From: Clostridia bacterium
Lineage (GTDB): Bacteria > Bacillota_A > Clostridia > Oscillospirales > CAG-272
DNA: 6,944 bases
Direction of reading: 5' to 3'
NCBI GenBank assembly: GCA_017546745.1
Contig: JAFYRZ010000172.1
Location: 1 to 6,944 of the forward strand
Part shown: positions 1 through 5,681 of the stretch, piece by piece
How positions within the stretch are numbered: the first letter of the stretch is position 1
Layout of the letters: each line of letters starts with the position of its first letter
Translations under genes and position numbers: made by a program
Notes under the pieces: model-generated
Told to the model about the DNA's origin: nothing
The model's database searches: none
The model's input: the letters and a program-made list of their open reading frames with translations, nothing else

Positions 1-43
1 CAGTCAGCTTTGCTGACAGCTCCCTTTACACAAGGGAGCCTTT
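1..43. repeat. Tandem-hairpin dispersed repeat, truncated by window edge
   Basis: Two adjacent hairpins are visible. GTCAGC (3-8) pairs with GCTGAC (12-17) around a TTT loop, and GCTCCCTT (19-26) pairs with AAGGGAGC (32-39) around TACAC. From memory, very similar double palindromes occur between genes in many copies in gut Clostridia genomes, so this is probably one end of a REP- or MITE-like element continuing left of the window. It lies beyond the terminator of the leftward gene. Copy number cannot be judged here, and an ordinary pair of terminators for a gene outside the window is an alternative. Confidence 0.55.
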
Positions 44-108
44 CACACAAAATAACATTCTGCACTTAGTTTTCGTTTGCTTTCTGTTCATCGGCAGAGC
101 CTCTATTG

Positions 109-131
109 AACCACGCGACTATCGCGTGGTT
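109..131. other. Strong hairpin, possible rightward terminator
   Basis: AACCACGCGA (109-118) pairs perfectly with TCGCGTGGTT (122-131) around a three-base CTA loop, giving a 10-bp stem. On the plus strand it runs into TTTT (130-133), so it could end a rightward transcript entering from outside the window. The T run is short and partly inside the stem, so it may instead be another palindromic intergenic element. No gene belonging to it is visible. Confidence 0.45.
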
Positions 132-138
132 TTCGTTA

Positions 139-174
139 TACAAAGAAGCGCAGAGCCAAGGCGGCTCTGCGCTT
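139..174 (-). terminator. Intrinsic terminator of the leftward secreted-protein gene
   Basis: AAGCGCAGAGCC (146-157) pairs with GGCTCTGCGCTT (163-174), a perfect 12-bp GC-rich stem with a 5-nt loop. Read on the minus strand it begins 7 nt after the TAG stop of the 182-1870 gene and is followed by a short T-rich tail (CTTTGTA). Read on the plus strand it is followed by TTTT, so it may work in both directions. Confidence 0.75.
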
Positions 175-181
175 TTAAAAT

Positions 182-1870
182 CTAATCATTTGTTGTAAAA
201 TGAATCCTCGCGTCCTTTACGGTCATGCCACCCTGCACAAAGTCCTCTGTCACGAGGGTCGTTGCGGGCTGTACGTCAACGACGAAGCCGTTGCCCGAGG
301 AAACGTAAACGTCGGCAACCGGAAGATAAACGTCAGGGTTGGCATTATAGAGTACAAACGGTGAAACAGCCTTTTTCTGCATCTGCTTGTTATCAGCGTA
401 TACAAGCTCCCCGTCCTCGACCCTTGCCGTATAGAGATAATGCGCCGCGCCAAGGATATCGGTAACGTCGGCTCTTATTGCCTTAACACCGTCAACGTAG
501 ACGGTCATATAGATATGATAGACTACACCCGTGCCGTCAGAATCCGGCTCGGCAGTCTGCGTGATCTCGTAGCCTATTCTGTGCCAGCCGTAAAGATCGT
601 TTATAGCGTAGTAGCTTCTTCCGCCCTTCGTCTTAATTCCGACAACGTCGTTTTCGTAGTAGATTATATTTTCGGCTCTATCCAATTCAAAAGCTCCCGC
701 AGGACAGCTATCCTTGTCGTTAGGATACAGGCTCATAACGCTTACCACGGATGAGTTAGTGGTCGCGTTTGAAAATATCGGAGAGTCTATATATAGCGGC
801 TCACCATCCATATCATACGTATCAAGCGTTCCGTTAAAGAGTATTGAGTACTCGATATAGAGCGATTTTCCTTCCGGATCGTCCTCCGTCGGATAAAAAT
901 GCACCTCGGGATCCGAGGAAACAAGATCACCCAAGGGTGTTTTTCCGTAAAAACAGGTCTCATCGGTCGGGTTTATTACCTTGGCCGCCGTCCTTGGAAG
1001 TATCTTGGTTGCTATCTCTGTGCAATTGGCACAGACACCGCTCTCGTACCCCTCGCTAAATAGGGTTGCAACGCGCTTAATCTCAACAGTCGCAGGCTCG
1101 TGGTTAGGACAGCTTGATATAGTGCGATAGGACTCTGCCGCCATGCCGTAATCATAAATGCTTGCCAAAAGGCTCTTAAGGTCCTCGTCCTCACTGCCGA
1201 GCATATTTTTGAGGTAGTTTACGGGCGCGTAGGTGATCGAGGTATCTGCAGAGCAAACGGTAACGCTCTTTCTCATCTCGTACGGCATAACCGGAACGTC
1301 TACGTAGGAGTAGCCCGTGCCGTTCTTTACCTCTGCCGCCCCTCCGTTAACCGTGACCGCATTATCCGTTCCGTAAAAGTAGAAGCGAAGCGTCAGGGTA
1401 GCCTCGAGAAGAAGCGTTGCACCAATGTAAAGCCGAGCCGTATCCTCTACCTTAACTTCGGGCGCCTGTGCCTCGATAAGCCTCTCGGTATCCGTTACGG
1501 GTCTGCCTACGGGATTTTCGGCATTATGATCAAAGTATATCTGCGCCGCCGCACCGTAACCAAGCATTGAACGAACGAGCGACTTCAAATGCACAGGCTC
1601 AGACGGATCTCTTAAGATCTCTGCCGCGTAGTCCGAAACCGAATATACAGCCTCAAAGTCCTCGGGAGATTTCAGATCACCCATCTCCTTTGCGGCAACC
1701 GGCACGTACTCGGTACTTCCGTCGGTGAAATTAAATAAGAGATGCACGCCGTTGTCAAGATATACCGCGTAGTCCGTGATCTCTTTATCTCCGTCTGCCG
1801 CAAGAGGCATTACGGAAAAGGTCAAAATCAGTATTACGAGAGAAAGAGCAAGGCTTATTATTTTCTTCAT
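182..1870 (-). CDS. Secreted protein with duplicated helical module, function unknown
   Basis: The product has 562 residues. Residues 1-25 form a signal peptide (MKK, a hydrophobic core at about 4-20, then a PLAA site), so it is exported. Residues 76-112 and 213-248 are recognisable copies of one module: each starts with Y-x-x-x-x-Y, has an LKSL helix, and ends in YG-x-A-A-x-x-Y. Each copy follows a beta-rich stretch. Next comes a CxxH (254-257) and CxxC (280-283) pair that could bind a metal, resembling the short Cys/His knuckles common in gut Firmicute surface proteins. The remainder to 562 is beta-rich with WHRIGYE and VYVDG segments reminiscent of a LamG/concanavalin-like sandwich; this fold call is inference. 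No LPxTG motif, SLH domain or C-terminal membrane anchor is visible. The ATG at 1870 is supported by AAAGGGG 7 nt upstream and by the signal peptide. It is monocistronic, with its own promoter and terminator. A catalytic function cannot be assigned; a cell-surface or polysaccharide-binding role is possible. Confidence 0.85.
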   Translation of the reverse strand: MKKIISLALSLVILILTFSVMPLAADGDKEITDYAVYLDNGVHLLFNFTDGSTEYVPVAAKEMGDLKSPEDFEAVYSVSDYAAEILRDPSEPVHLKSLVRSMLGYGAAAQIYFDHNAENPVGRPVTDTERLIEAQAPEVKVEDTARLYIGATLLLEATLTLRFYFYGTDNAVTVNGGAAEVKNGTGYSYVDVPVMPYEMRKSVTVCSADTSITYAPVNYLKNMLGSEDEDLKSLLASIYDYGMAAESYRTISSCPNHEPATVEIKRVATLFSEGYESGVCANCTEIATKILPRTAAKVINPTDETCFYGKTPLGDLVSSDPEVHFYPTEDDPEGKSLYIEYSILFNGTLDTYDMDGEPLYIDSPIFSNATTNSSVVSVMSLYPNDKDSCPAGAFELDRAENIIYYENDVVGIKTKGGRSYYAINDLYGWHRIGYEITQTAEPDSDGTGVVYHIYMTVYVDGVKAIRADVTDILGAAHYLYTARVEDGELVYADNKQMQKKAVSPFVLYNANPDVYLPVADVYVSSGNGFVVDVQPATTLVTEDFVQGGMTVKDARIHFTTND

Positions 1871-1877
1871 TTTATTT

Positions 1878-1884
1878 CCCCTTT
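1878..1884 (-). promoter_or_regulatory. Ribosome binding site of the secreted-protein gene
   Basis: On the minus strand AAAGGGG lies 7 nt before the ATG at 1870. The spacing is normal and it fixes the start codon that gives an intact signal peptide. Confidence 0.75.
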
Positions 1885-1912
1885 ATCTTTTCTTTTGAAA
1901 CATCTTTATCCC

Positions 1913-1921
1913 ATTATATCA
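1913..1921 (-). promoter_or_regulatory. Extended -10 promoter of the secreted-protein gene
   Basis: The minus strand reads TGATATAAT, a perfect extended -10 (TGnTATAAT), about 42 nt upstream of the ATG. The -35 position offers only TTTCCT (1941-1936), a poor match, so the extended element probably carries the promoter. The predicted leader is about 35 nt. Confidence 0.7.
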
Positions 1922-2217
1922 CAAAAGATGGCAAAAGGAAACAGTTTTTTCAAAAATTGCTATCTCGCGCAAAAAAGAGAAAACGAAAAAGAAAATACGA
2001 CTTTTGAAAAACAAAAAATTTGCGACTGTTTTTTTTATTTTCTTTCTCTCCGCCACGCACGAGAATTACCGAAAAAACGCATTTTATTCTAACCATACTT
2101 TACATTTATGCGACATTTTTAGCAATTTTTCAATCTATAACTTAAATTTTGCAAGCATATTTTTTAGAAGCTTTTGTATATTTTTCCTTATTTCTTCAAG
2201 GCTTTTTAAATATAAAC
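1922..2217. other. AT-rich divergent intergenic region, no gene seen
   Basis: This stretch separates the two divergent promoters. It is strongly A/T-rich with many A and T runs. Open frames crossing it (for example a TTG-started 81-codon frame from 2004) are low complexity, lack a ribosome binding site and run over the trkA promoter, so I do not accept them as genes. A 10-bp inverted repeat (1988-1997 and 2036-2045) consists almost entirely of A and T and is probably chance. The region may be curved or AT-hook-type DNA, but no specific operator is recognisable. Confidence 0.6.
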
Positions 2218-2246
2218 TTGACAAACCGCGGAAAAATATATATAAT
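2218..2246 (+). promoter_or_regulatory. Consensus sigma-A promoter of trkA-trkH
   Basis: TTGACA (2218-2223) and TATAAT (2241-2246) are both perfect consensus hexamers with an ideal 17-bp spacer. Transcription should begin near 2253, giving a leader of about 59 nt. Such a promoter suggests strong basal expression unless something represses it or acts in the leader. Confidence 0.9.
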
Positions 2247-2260
2247 TAAATAAAATATAA

Positions 2261-2281
2261 GCGCGGGCAAAGCGTCTGCGC
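2261..2281 (+). promoter_or_regulatory. Hairpin in the trkA leader
   Basis: GCGCGGGC (2261-2268) can pair with GTCTGCGC (2274-2281), using two G-U pairs, around a 5-nt loop. It sits near the 5' end of the predicted transcript and is the only GC-rich patch in an AT-rich leader. It may stabilise the mRNA 5' end or weakly influence translation. There is no T run after it, so it is not a terminator, and the leader is far too short for a ydaO-type c-di-AMP riboswitch. Confidence 0.4.
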
Positions 2282-2293
2282 AAAAATCTTTTA

Positions 2294-2299
2294 AAAGGA
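2294..2299 (+). promoter_or_regulatory. Ribosome binding site of trkA
   Basis: AAAGGA ends 12 nt before the ATG at 2312, a somewhat long spacing. It supports this start, and the N-terminal Rossmann motif begins within a few residues of it, as usual in TrkA. Confidence 0.6.
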
Positions 2300-2311
2300 C
2301 GGTTATTACGA

Positions 2312-3679
2312 ATGAAGGTAATTATCGTTGGCGCGGGCAAGGTAGGAAGAACGCTTGCCCAGGAATTAGGACTTGACGGAAACGACGTTACCGTCGTTGA
2401 CCTCAGTGCGGACAAGGTAAGATCCATAACCGAAAGATACGACGTTATGGGCGTTGTCGGAAACGGCGCGACCCCCGACGTACAACGAGAGGCGGGAATA
2501 AGCCAGGCAGATCTTCTTATCGCAGTTACGGGTTCTGACGAGTTAAATCTTCTTTGCTGTATCATAGCAAAAAAAGAGGGTAACTGCCAGACTATCGCGA
2601 GGCTCGAGAACCCCGAATACAGTAACGCGGCGGCTTATCTTAAGGACGAGCTCGGTCTTGCTATGGTAATCAACCCCCAGCAGGCGGCGGCGGCAGAGAT
2701 CGTCAGAGTTTTGCGCTTTCCCTCCGCTATCAGCATAGAGCCTTTCGCAAGAGGAAAGGTTGAGCTTCTTAAATTTAAGCTTCCCGAGGGCTCGTATATT
2801 GCCGGGCTTTCGGTAAGGGAGGTCGCGGCTAAAATCGGCGCGCGCGTGCTTTTCTCGACGGTTGAGCGCGGCAACGAGGTGCTTATCGCAAAGGGTGATC
2901 TCGTTTTCCGTGAGCGCGACGTCATCTCGATAATCGCAACGCCCAAGGCGGCGGCAGACTTCTTTAAAAAGATAGACTACAAGACCCTCGCGGTAAAGGA
3001 CGCGCTTATAGTCGGTGCGGGTGAGCTTACCCACTATCTTCTTGACGGTCTTTGCCGCTCCGGCATGAGCCTTAAGGTCATAGAAAAGAACAGGCGCATC
3101 TGCGAGGAATTAAGCCTGCAGTTCTCTGACGTTACTATAATAAATGCGGACCCCACCGATCAGCAGGCGCTTATCGAGGAGGGAGTCGGAACGGCGGGCG
3201 CTTTCGTTGCGCTTACCGAGTATGACGAGGAGAATATCCTTCTTTCGCTTTTTGCGAAGAAGGAGGGCGCATCTAAGCTCGTCACAAAGATAAACAGAAT
3301 AGACTACGACGATCTTGCTAAGCAGCTCGACCTTGACTCTAAGATCTATCCTAAGAATATTATGGCAGACGTTATCGTGAGATACGCGAGAGCTATGAGA
3401 AACACCCTTGGCAGTAACGTTGAAACGCTTTACACGGTAATTAAGGGCAAGGCCGAGGCGTGCGAATTTAAGGTGCGCACCGACTCTGACGTTGTGGGCA
3501 TTCCTCTCGCTACCCTTAAGCTCCGCGAGGGACTTCTTATCGCGGCTATCCTGCGCGGCAACAAGGTGATAATTCCGCGCGGCGCCGATACTATCGAAAA
3601 GGGCGACACCGTCGTTGTCATCAGCGCTCCGCTTTCTCTTACGGATATCTCCGATATACTTAGTAACGAGGCAAAATAA
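2312..3679 (+). CDS. trkA: Trk potassium uptake regulatory subunit TrkA
   Basis: This is the cytoplasmic gating subunit that binds nucleotides (NAD(H) or ATP/ADP in characterised relatives) and controls the TrkH channel. At 455 residues it has the full-length double-RCK layout: RCK_N about 1-120, RCK_C about 145-225, second RCK_N about 232-350 and second RCK_C about 370-452. The first Rossmann motif is intact, GAGKVG at 7-12, with the ribose-binding acidic residue D30 at the end of the second strand. The second is GAGELT at 235-240, lacking the third glycine, with E258 in the acidic position; half-degenerate second sites are common in this family. The protein starts directly with the first beta strand (MKVIIVG), which supports the ATG. 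Its TAA stop shares one base with the trkH start, so the two are co-transcribed and probably translationally coupled. Identification is firm; which nucleotide each site prefers is not visible. Confidence 0.95.
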   Translation: MKVIIVGAGKVGRTLAQELGLDGNDVTVVDLSADKVRSITERYDVMGVVGNGATPDVQREAGISQADLLIAVTGSDELNLLCCIIAKKEGNCQTIARLENPEYSNAAAYLKDELGLAMVINPQQAAAAEIVRVLRFPSAISIEPFARGKVELLKFKLPEGSYIAGLSVREVAAKIGARVLFSTVERGNEVLIAKGDLVFRERDVISIIATPKAAADFFKKIDYKTLAVKDALIVGAGELTHYLLDGLCRSGMSLKVIEKNRRICEELSLQFSDVTIINADPTDQQALIEEGVGTAGAFVALTEYDEENILLSLFAKKEGASKLVTKINRIDYDDLAKQLDLDSKIYPKNIMADVIVRYARAMRNTLGSNVETLYTVIKGKAEACEFKVRTDSDVVGIPLATLKLREGLLIAAILRGNKVIIPRGADTIEKGDTVVVISAPLSLTDISDILSNEAK

Positions 3680-5124
3680 TGAATTTTAAAATGATAAAAT
3701 ATACCCTCGGGTGGCTTTTGCTGTTTGAGTCGGTATTTCTTCTTATCCCGCTTATCACCGCGCTGATCTTTACCGAGTGGCGCATGGCGATAGTGTTTCT
3801 TATCTCGGCGGCGATCTGTGCGGTGTTTGGCTACCTTGCAAGACTGCGCCGACCCGAAAATCGCATACTTTACTCGCGCGACGGCTTTGCGCTTGTGGCT
3901 ATCTCTTGGATAACCTTGAGTATTTTCGGCTCGCTCCCCTTTATGTTCTCGGGGATAACGGCGAATTTTATCGACGCGCTTTTTGAAACGGTCTCCGGCT
4001 TTACGACAACGGGTGCATCGATATTCTCCGATGTTGAGGCGCTTCCCGCATCTATCATAATCTGGCGCTCATTTATGCACTGGATCGGCGGTATGGGAGT
4101 TCTCGTATTCGTTATGGCATTTCTCCCGCTCGGAGGCGCGCACAACCTGCACATTATGCGCGCGGAGTCTACGGGTCCCTCGGTATCAAAGCTTGTGCCG
4201 AGAGTGAGAAAGACGGCTATAATCCTTTACGGCATCTATATTGCTTTGACCGTGCTTCAGACCGTTCTTCTCCTATTCGGAAACATGAGCTTCTTCGAGG
4301 CGATAAACACCGCGCTCTCTACCGCGGGCACGGGCGGCTTCGGCTTTAAAAACGACAGCCTCGGCTCATACTCGCCCTATATACAGATCGTCGTCACCGT
4401 GTTTATGCTTCTTTTCTCGGTGAACTTTAACACCTACTATCTCGCCTTAAGGCTCAAATTCCGCGGAACGGTCAACACCGAGCTTCGCGTATTCCTCGGA
4501 ATCGTTATTGCGGCGGTGCTTATAATCGCGCTCGATATCCACGAGGCGGGCATCTTCGAGAGCTTTGGCGAGGGGCTTCGCCACGCGGCGTTTACCGTAA
4601 GCTCGATAATCTCGACAACGGGCTTTGCGACCGCAGACTTCAATATTTGGCCGGGTCTTTCGCGCACGCTTATAGTTCTTCTTATGTTCATAGGCGCGTG
4701 TGCAGGCTCTACGGGCGGTGGAATCAAGGTCTCGAGGATAATCATATTCATCAAGGGTGCCGTGCGCGAGATAGGGCAGATAATCCACCCGAAGCAGGTC
4801 AAGAAGCTGACGCTTGATAACCGCCCCATCGATCACGAGGTCGTGCGAAGCGTTAACGCTTATCTCGTTTGCTTCTTCCTTATCTTCACCGCGTCGGTCG
4901 CGCTTATCTCATTTAACGAGTACGATCTCGTTACCAATTTCACGGCGGTCAGCGCTATGATAAACAACGTCGGCCCGGGTCTTGAGCTTGTTGGACCGAC
5001 ACAAAATTTTGCACATTTCACTGCCTTTTCAAAGCTCGTGCTTATTTTCGATATGCTTGCGGGCAGGCTTGAATTATTCCCGATGCTAATTCTCTTCTCT
5101 GCGCGCGCGTACAAAAAGCACTAA
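3679..5124 (+). CDS. trkH: Trk potassium uptake channel subunit TrkH
   Basis: This is the K+-translocating membrane subunit of the TrkH/KtrB superfamily, assembling as a dimer in the cytoplasmic membrane with a TrkA ring below. At 481 residues it has the normal TrkH length and about ten or more hydrophobic segments, including four membrane-pore-membrane repeats. All four pore-loop filters are visible with their key glycine: TTTGAS (109-114), TAGTGG (215-220), STTGFAT (312-318) and NNVGPG (429-434). The intramembrane gating loop follows the third repeat as GSTGGGIK (343-350). The C-terminus has the conserved GRLELFP segment. The ATG overlaps the trkA stop by one base (TAATG), and GAGG (3668-3671) inside the end of trkA provides a ribosome binding site 7 nt away. 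TrkH is preferred over KtrB because of the length and the double-RCK partner. The sequence is complete with no missing filter residue. Confidence 0.95.
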   Translation: MNFKMIKYTLGWLLLFESVFLLIPLITALIFTEWRMAIVFLISAAICAVFGYLARLRRPENRILYSRDGFALVAISWITLSIFGSLPFMFSGITANFIDALFETVSGFTTTGASIFSDVEALPASIIIWRSFMHWIGGMGVLVFVMAFLPLGGAHNLHIMRAESTGPSVSKLVPRVRKTAIILYGIYIALTVLQTVLLLFGNMSFFEAINTALSTAGTGGFGFKNDSLGSYSPYIQIVVTVFMLLFSVNFNTYYLALRLKFRGTVNTELRVFLGIVIAAVLIIALDIHEAGIFESFGEGLRHAAFTVSSIISTTGFATADFNIWPGLSRTLIVLLMFIGACAGSTGGGIKVSRIIIFIKGAVREIGQIIHPKQVKKLTLDNRPIDHEVVRSVNAYLVCFFLIFTASVALISFNEYDLVTNFTAVSAMINNVGPGLELVGPTQNFAHFTAFSKLVLIFDMLAGRLELFPMLILFSARAYKKH

Positions 5125-5133
5125 ATTCCCGCG

Positions 5134-5188
5134 TTTTGAGAAAATTTTTGCATCTTTATACCCTATTTTGAGAAAAATTTCGCTTCTT
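5134..5188. repeat. Pair of 23-bp direct repeats, 32 bp apart
   Basis: The stretches at 5134-5156 and 5166-5188 match at 20 of 23 positions, both starting TTTTGAGAAAA and ending TCTT. The start-to-start distance of 32 bp is close to three helical turns. They lie between the trkH stop and its terminator, so they are in the 3' untranslated region and about 65-120 bp upstream of the ydbC -35 box. They could be a protein-binding pair or a simple local duplication. Confidence 0.5.
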
Positions 5189-5194
5189 AAGGAT

Positions 5195-5231
5195 AAAAAA
5201 GCCAAAATTTTCAAAAATTTTGGCTTTTTTT
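5195..5231 (+). terminator. Intrinsic terminator of trkA-trkH
   Basis: GCCAAAATTT (5201-5210) pairs perfectly with AAATTTTGGC (5215-5224) around a TCAA tetraloop. A run of seven T follows (5225-5231) and a run of six A precedes it, so the outer part can extend as A-T pairs and the element can work in both directions. It ends the potassium operon before the ydbC promoter. Confidence 0.9.
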
Positions 5232-5252
5232 CACACTATTTTAAAACATTCC

Positions 5253-5281
5253 TTGACAAGTAAGAAAGTCTGTGTTACAAT
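5253..5281 (+). promoter_or_regulatory. Strong sigma-A promoter of ydbC with extended -10
   Basis: TTGACA (5253-5258) is followed by a 17-bp spacer and TACAAT (5276-5281), with TG at 5273-5274 making an extended -10. Transcription should begin near 5288, leaving a leader of about 47 nt that is almost all A and T. This shows ydbC is an independent, probably highly expressed unit. Confidence 0.88.
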
Positions 5282-5318
5282 AAGATTGTAATATATTTAA
5301 AATAAAAATCTTTAAAAT

Positions 5319-5326
5319 AAGGAGAT
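5319..5326 (+). promoter_or_regulatory. Ribosome binding site of ydbC
   Basis: AAGGAGAT is a strong Shine-Dalgarno match about 9 nt before the ATG at 5335, confirming that this short frame is a real gene. Confidence 0.85.
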
Positions 5327-5334
5327 ATACCGAG

Positions 5335-5559
5335 ATGCCCGAGATCAAATACGAGTTAATTGAGAAGGTTGGCGTTATCAGCAGCGGTACTAACGGCTGG
5401 GACAAGGAGCTTAACCTCATCAGCTGGAACGAGAGAGAGCCCGTTTACGATATCCGTACCTGGTCCCCCGACCACGCTAAGATGGGCAAGGGTGTTACTA
5501 TCACTCTTGAGGAAGCGAAGACCATTCGCGATATGCTCAACAAGCTTAACCTCGACTAA
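5335..5559 (+). CDS. ydbC: YdbC-family PC4-like single-stranded DNA binding protein
   Basis: The 74-residue product matches, from memory, the YdbC family (formerly DUF2128), bacterial relatives of the eukaryotic coactivator PC4. The Lactococcus lactis member is a dimer that binds single-stranded DNA; the cellular role remains poorly known. Visible family features are the N-terminal strand EIKYELIEKVGVIS, the GW-x-KELNLISWN segment with E/K and aromatic residues, YDIR-x-WSPDH, and KMGKGVTIT leading into a C-terminal helix rich in E, K and L (about 57-73). It is of full length for the family. It is cytoplasmic, with no signal peptide. It has its own strong promoter and ribosome binding site and is followed by a long hairpin, so it is monocistronic. 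The protein is small and basic-acidic mixed, consistent with an abundant nucleic-acid binder. Confidence 0.9.
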   Translation: MPEIKYELIEKVGVISSGTNGWDKELNLISWNEREPVYDIRTWSPDHAKMGKGVTITLEEAKTIRDMLNKLNLD

Positions 5560-5570
5560 TTTCATTACAT

Positions 5571-5671
5571 AAGAAAAGAGCAGGAACTAAAGACGTGCTC
5601 CTCTGACAGCCTTGATCCTTAGGGTGCTGTCGCAGAGTAGGTTCTCTTCGTTCCTGCTCTTTTCTTTTTTT
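5571..5671 (+). ncRNA. Long structured element after ydbC: convergent terminator, possible small RNA
   Basis: A perfect 17-bp stem pairs 5571-5587 with 5650-5666 and runs into a T tract (5665-5671), so it will end ydbC transcription. On the minus strand the stem also exits through CTTTTCTT, so it probably ends the convergent hydrolase gene too. Unlike a plain terminator, it encloses 62 nt with further order. CTCT (5601-5604) pairs with AGAG (5634-5637) and GACAGC (5605-5610) with GCTGTC (5626-5631), with a two-base GC bulge and a 15-nt apical loop. A short AAGA/TCTT helix (5590-5593 with 5645-5648) may bridge the two stems. The result is a rod of about 100 nt. It lacks the GGAA tetraloop of SRP RNA and the layout of a T-box. 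I do not recognise an RNA family. Terminator function is likely; a stable RNA role is inference. Confidence 0.55.
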
Positions 5672-5681
5672 GTTTAGTGAG

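Noticed and set aside
70..157. Two occurrences each of TTTTCGTT and GCAGAGCC (70-101 and 130-157), suggesting a duplicated unit
   Set aside because: The distance between the two words differs (16 versus 12 nt) and the sequence between them does not match, so duplication is not supported.
1988..2045. 10-bp inverted repeat AAAGAAAATA/TATTTTCTTT
   Set aside because: It is almost pure A/T in an AT-rich stretch with a 38-nt gap, so chance is the simplest explanation.
2004..2249. Open frame of 81 codons starting with TTG in the divergent intergenic region
   Set aside because: Low-complexity Phe/Asn/Lys-rich translation, no ribosome binding site, and it runs through the perfect trkA promoter.
2543..3034. 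Minus-strand 163-codon frame inside trkA
   Set aside because: It is entirely antisense to a well-conserved gene and lacks any recognisable domain or start signal.
5588..5671. T-box leader suggested by AGGGTGCTGTCGC and a later terminator
   Set aside because: The T-box antiterminator needs a TGGNACC core and a long upstream stem I; both are missing, and no gene lies downstream on the plus strand.
5571..5671. Small bacterial SRP RNA, because of the roughly 100-nt rod shape
   Set aside because: The conserved GGAA tetraloop and flanking symmetric loops of SRP domain IV are absent on both strands.
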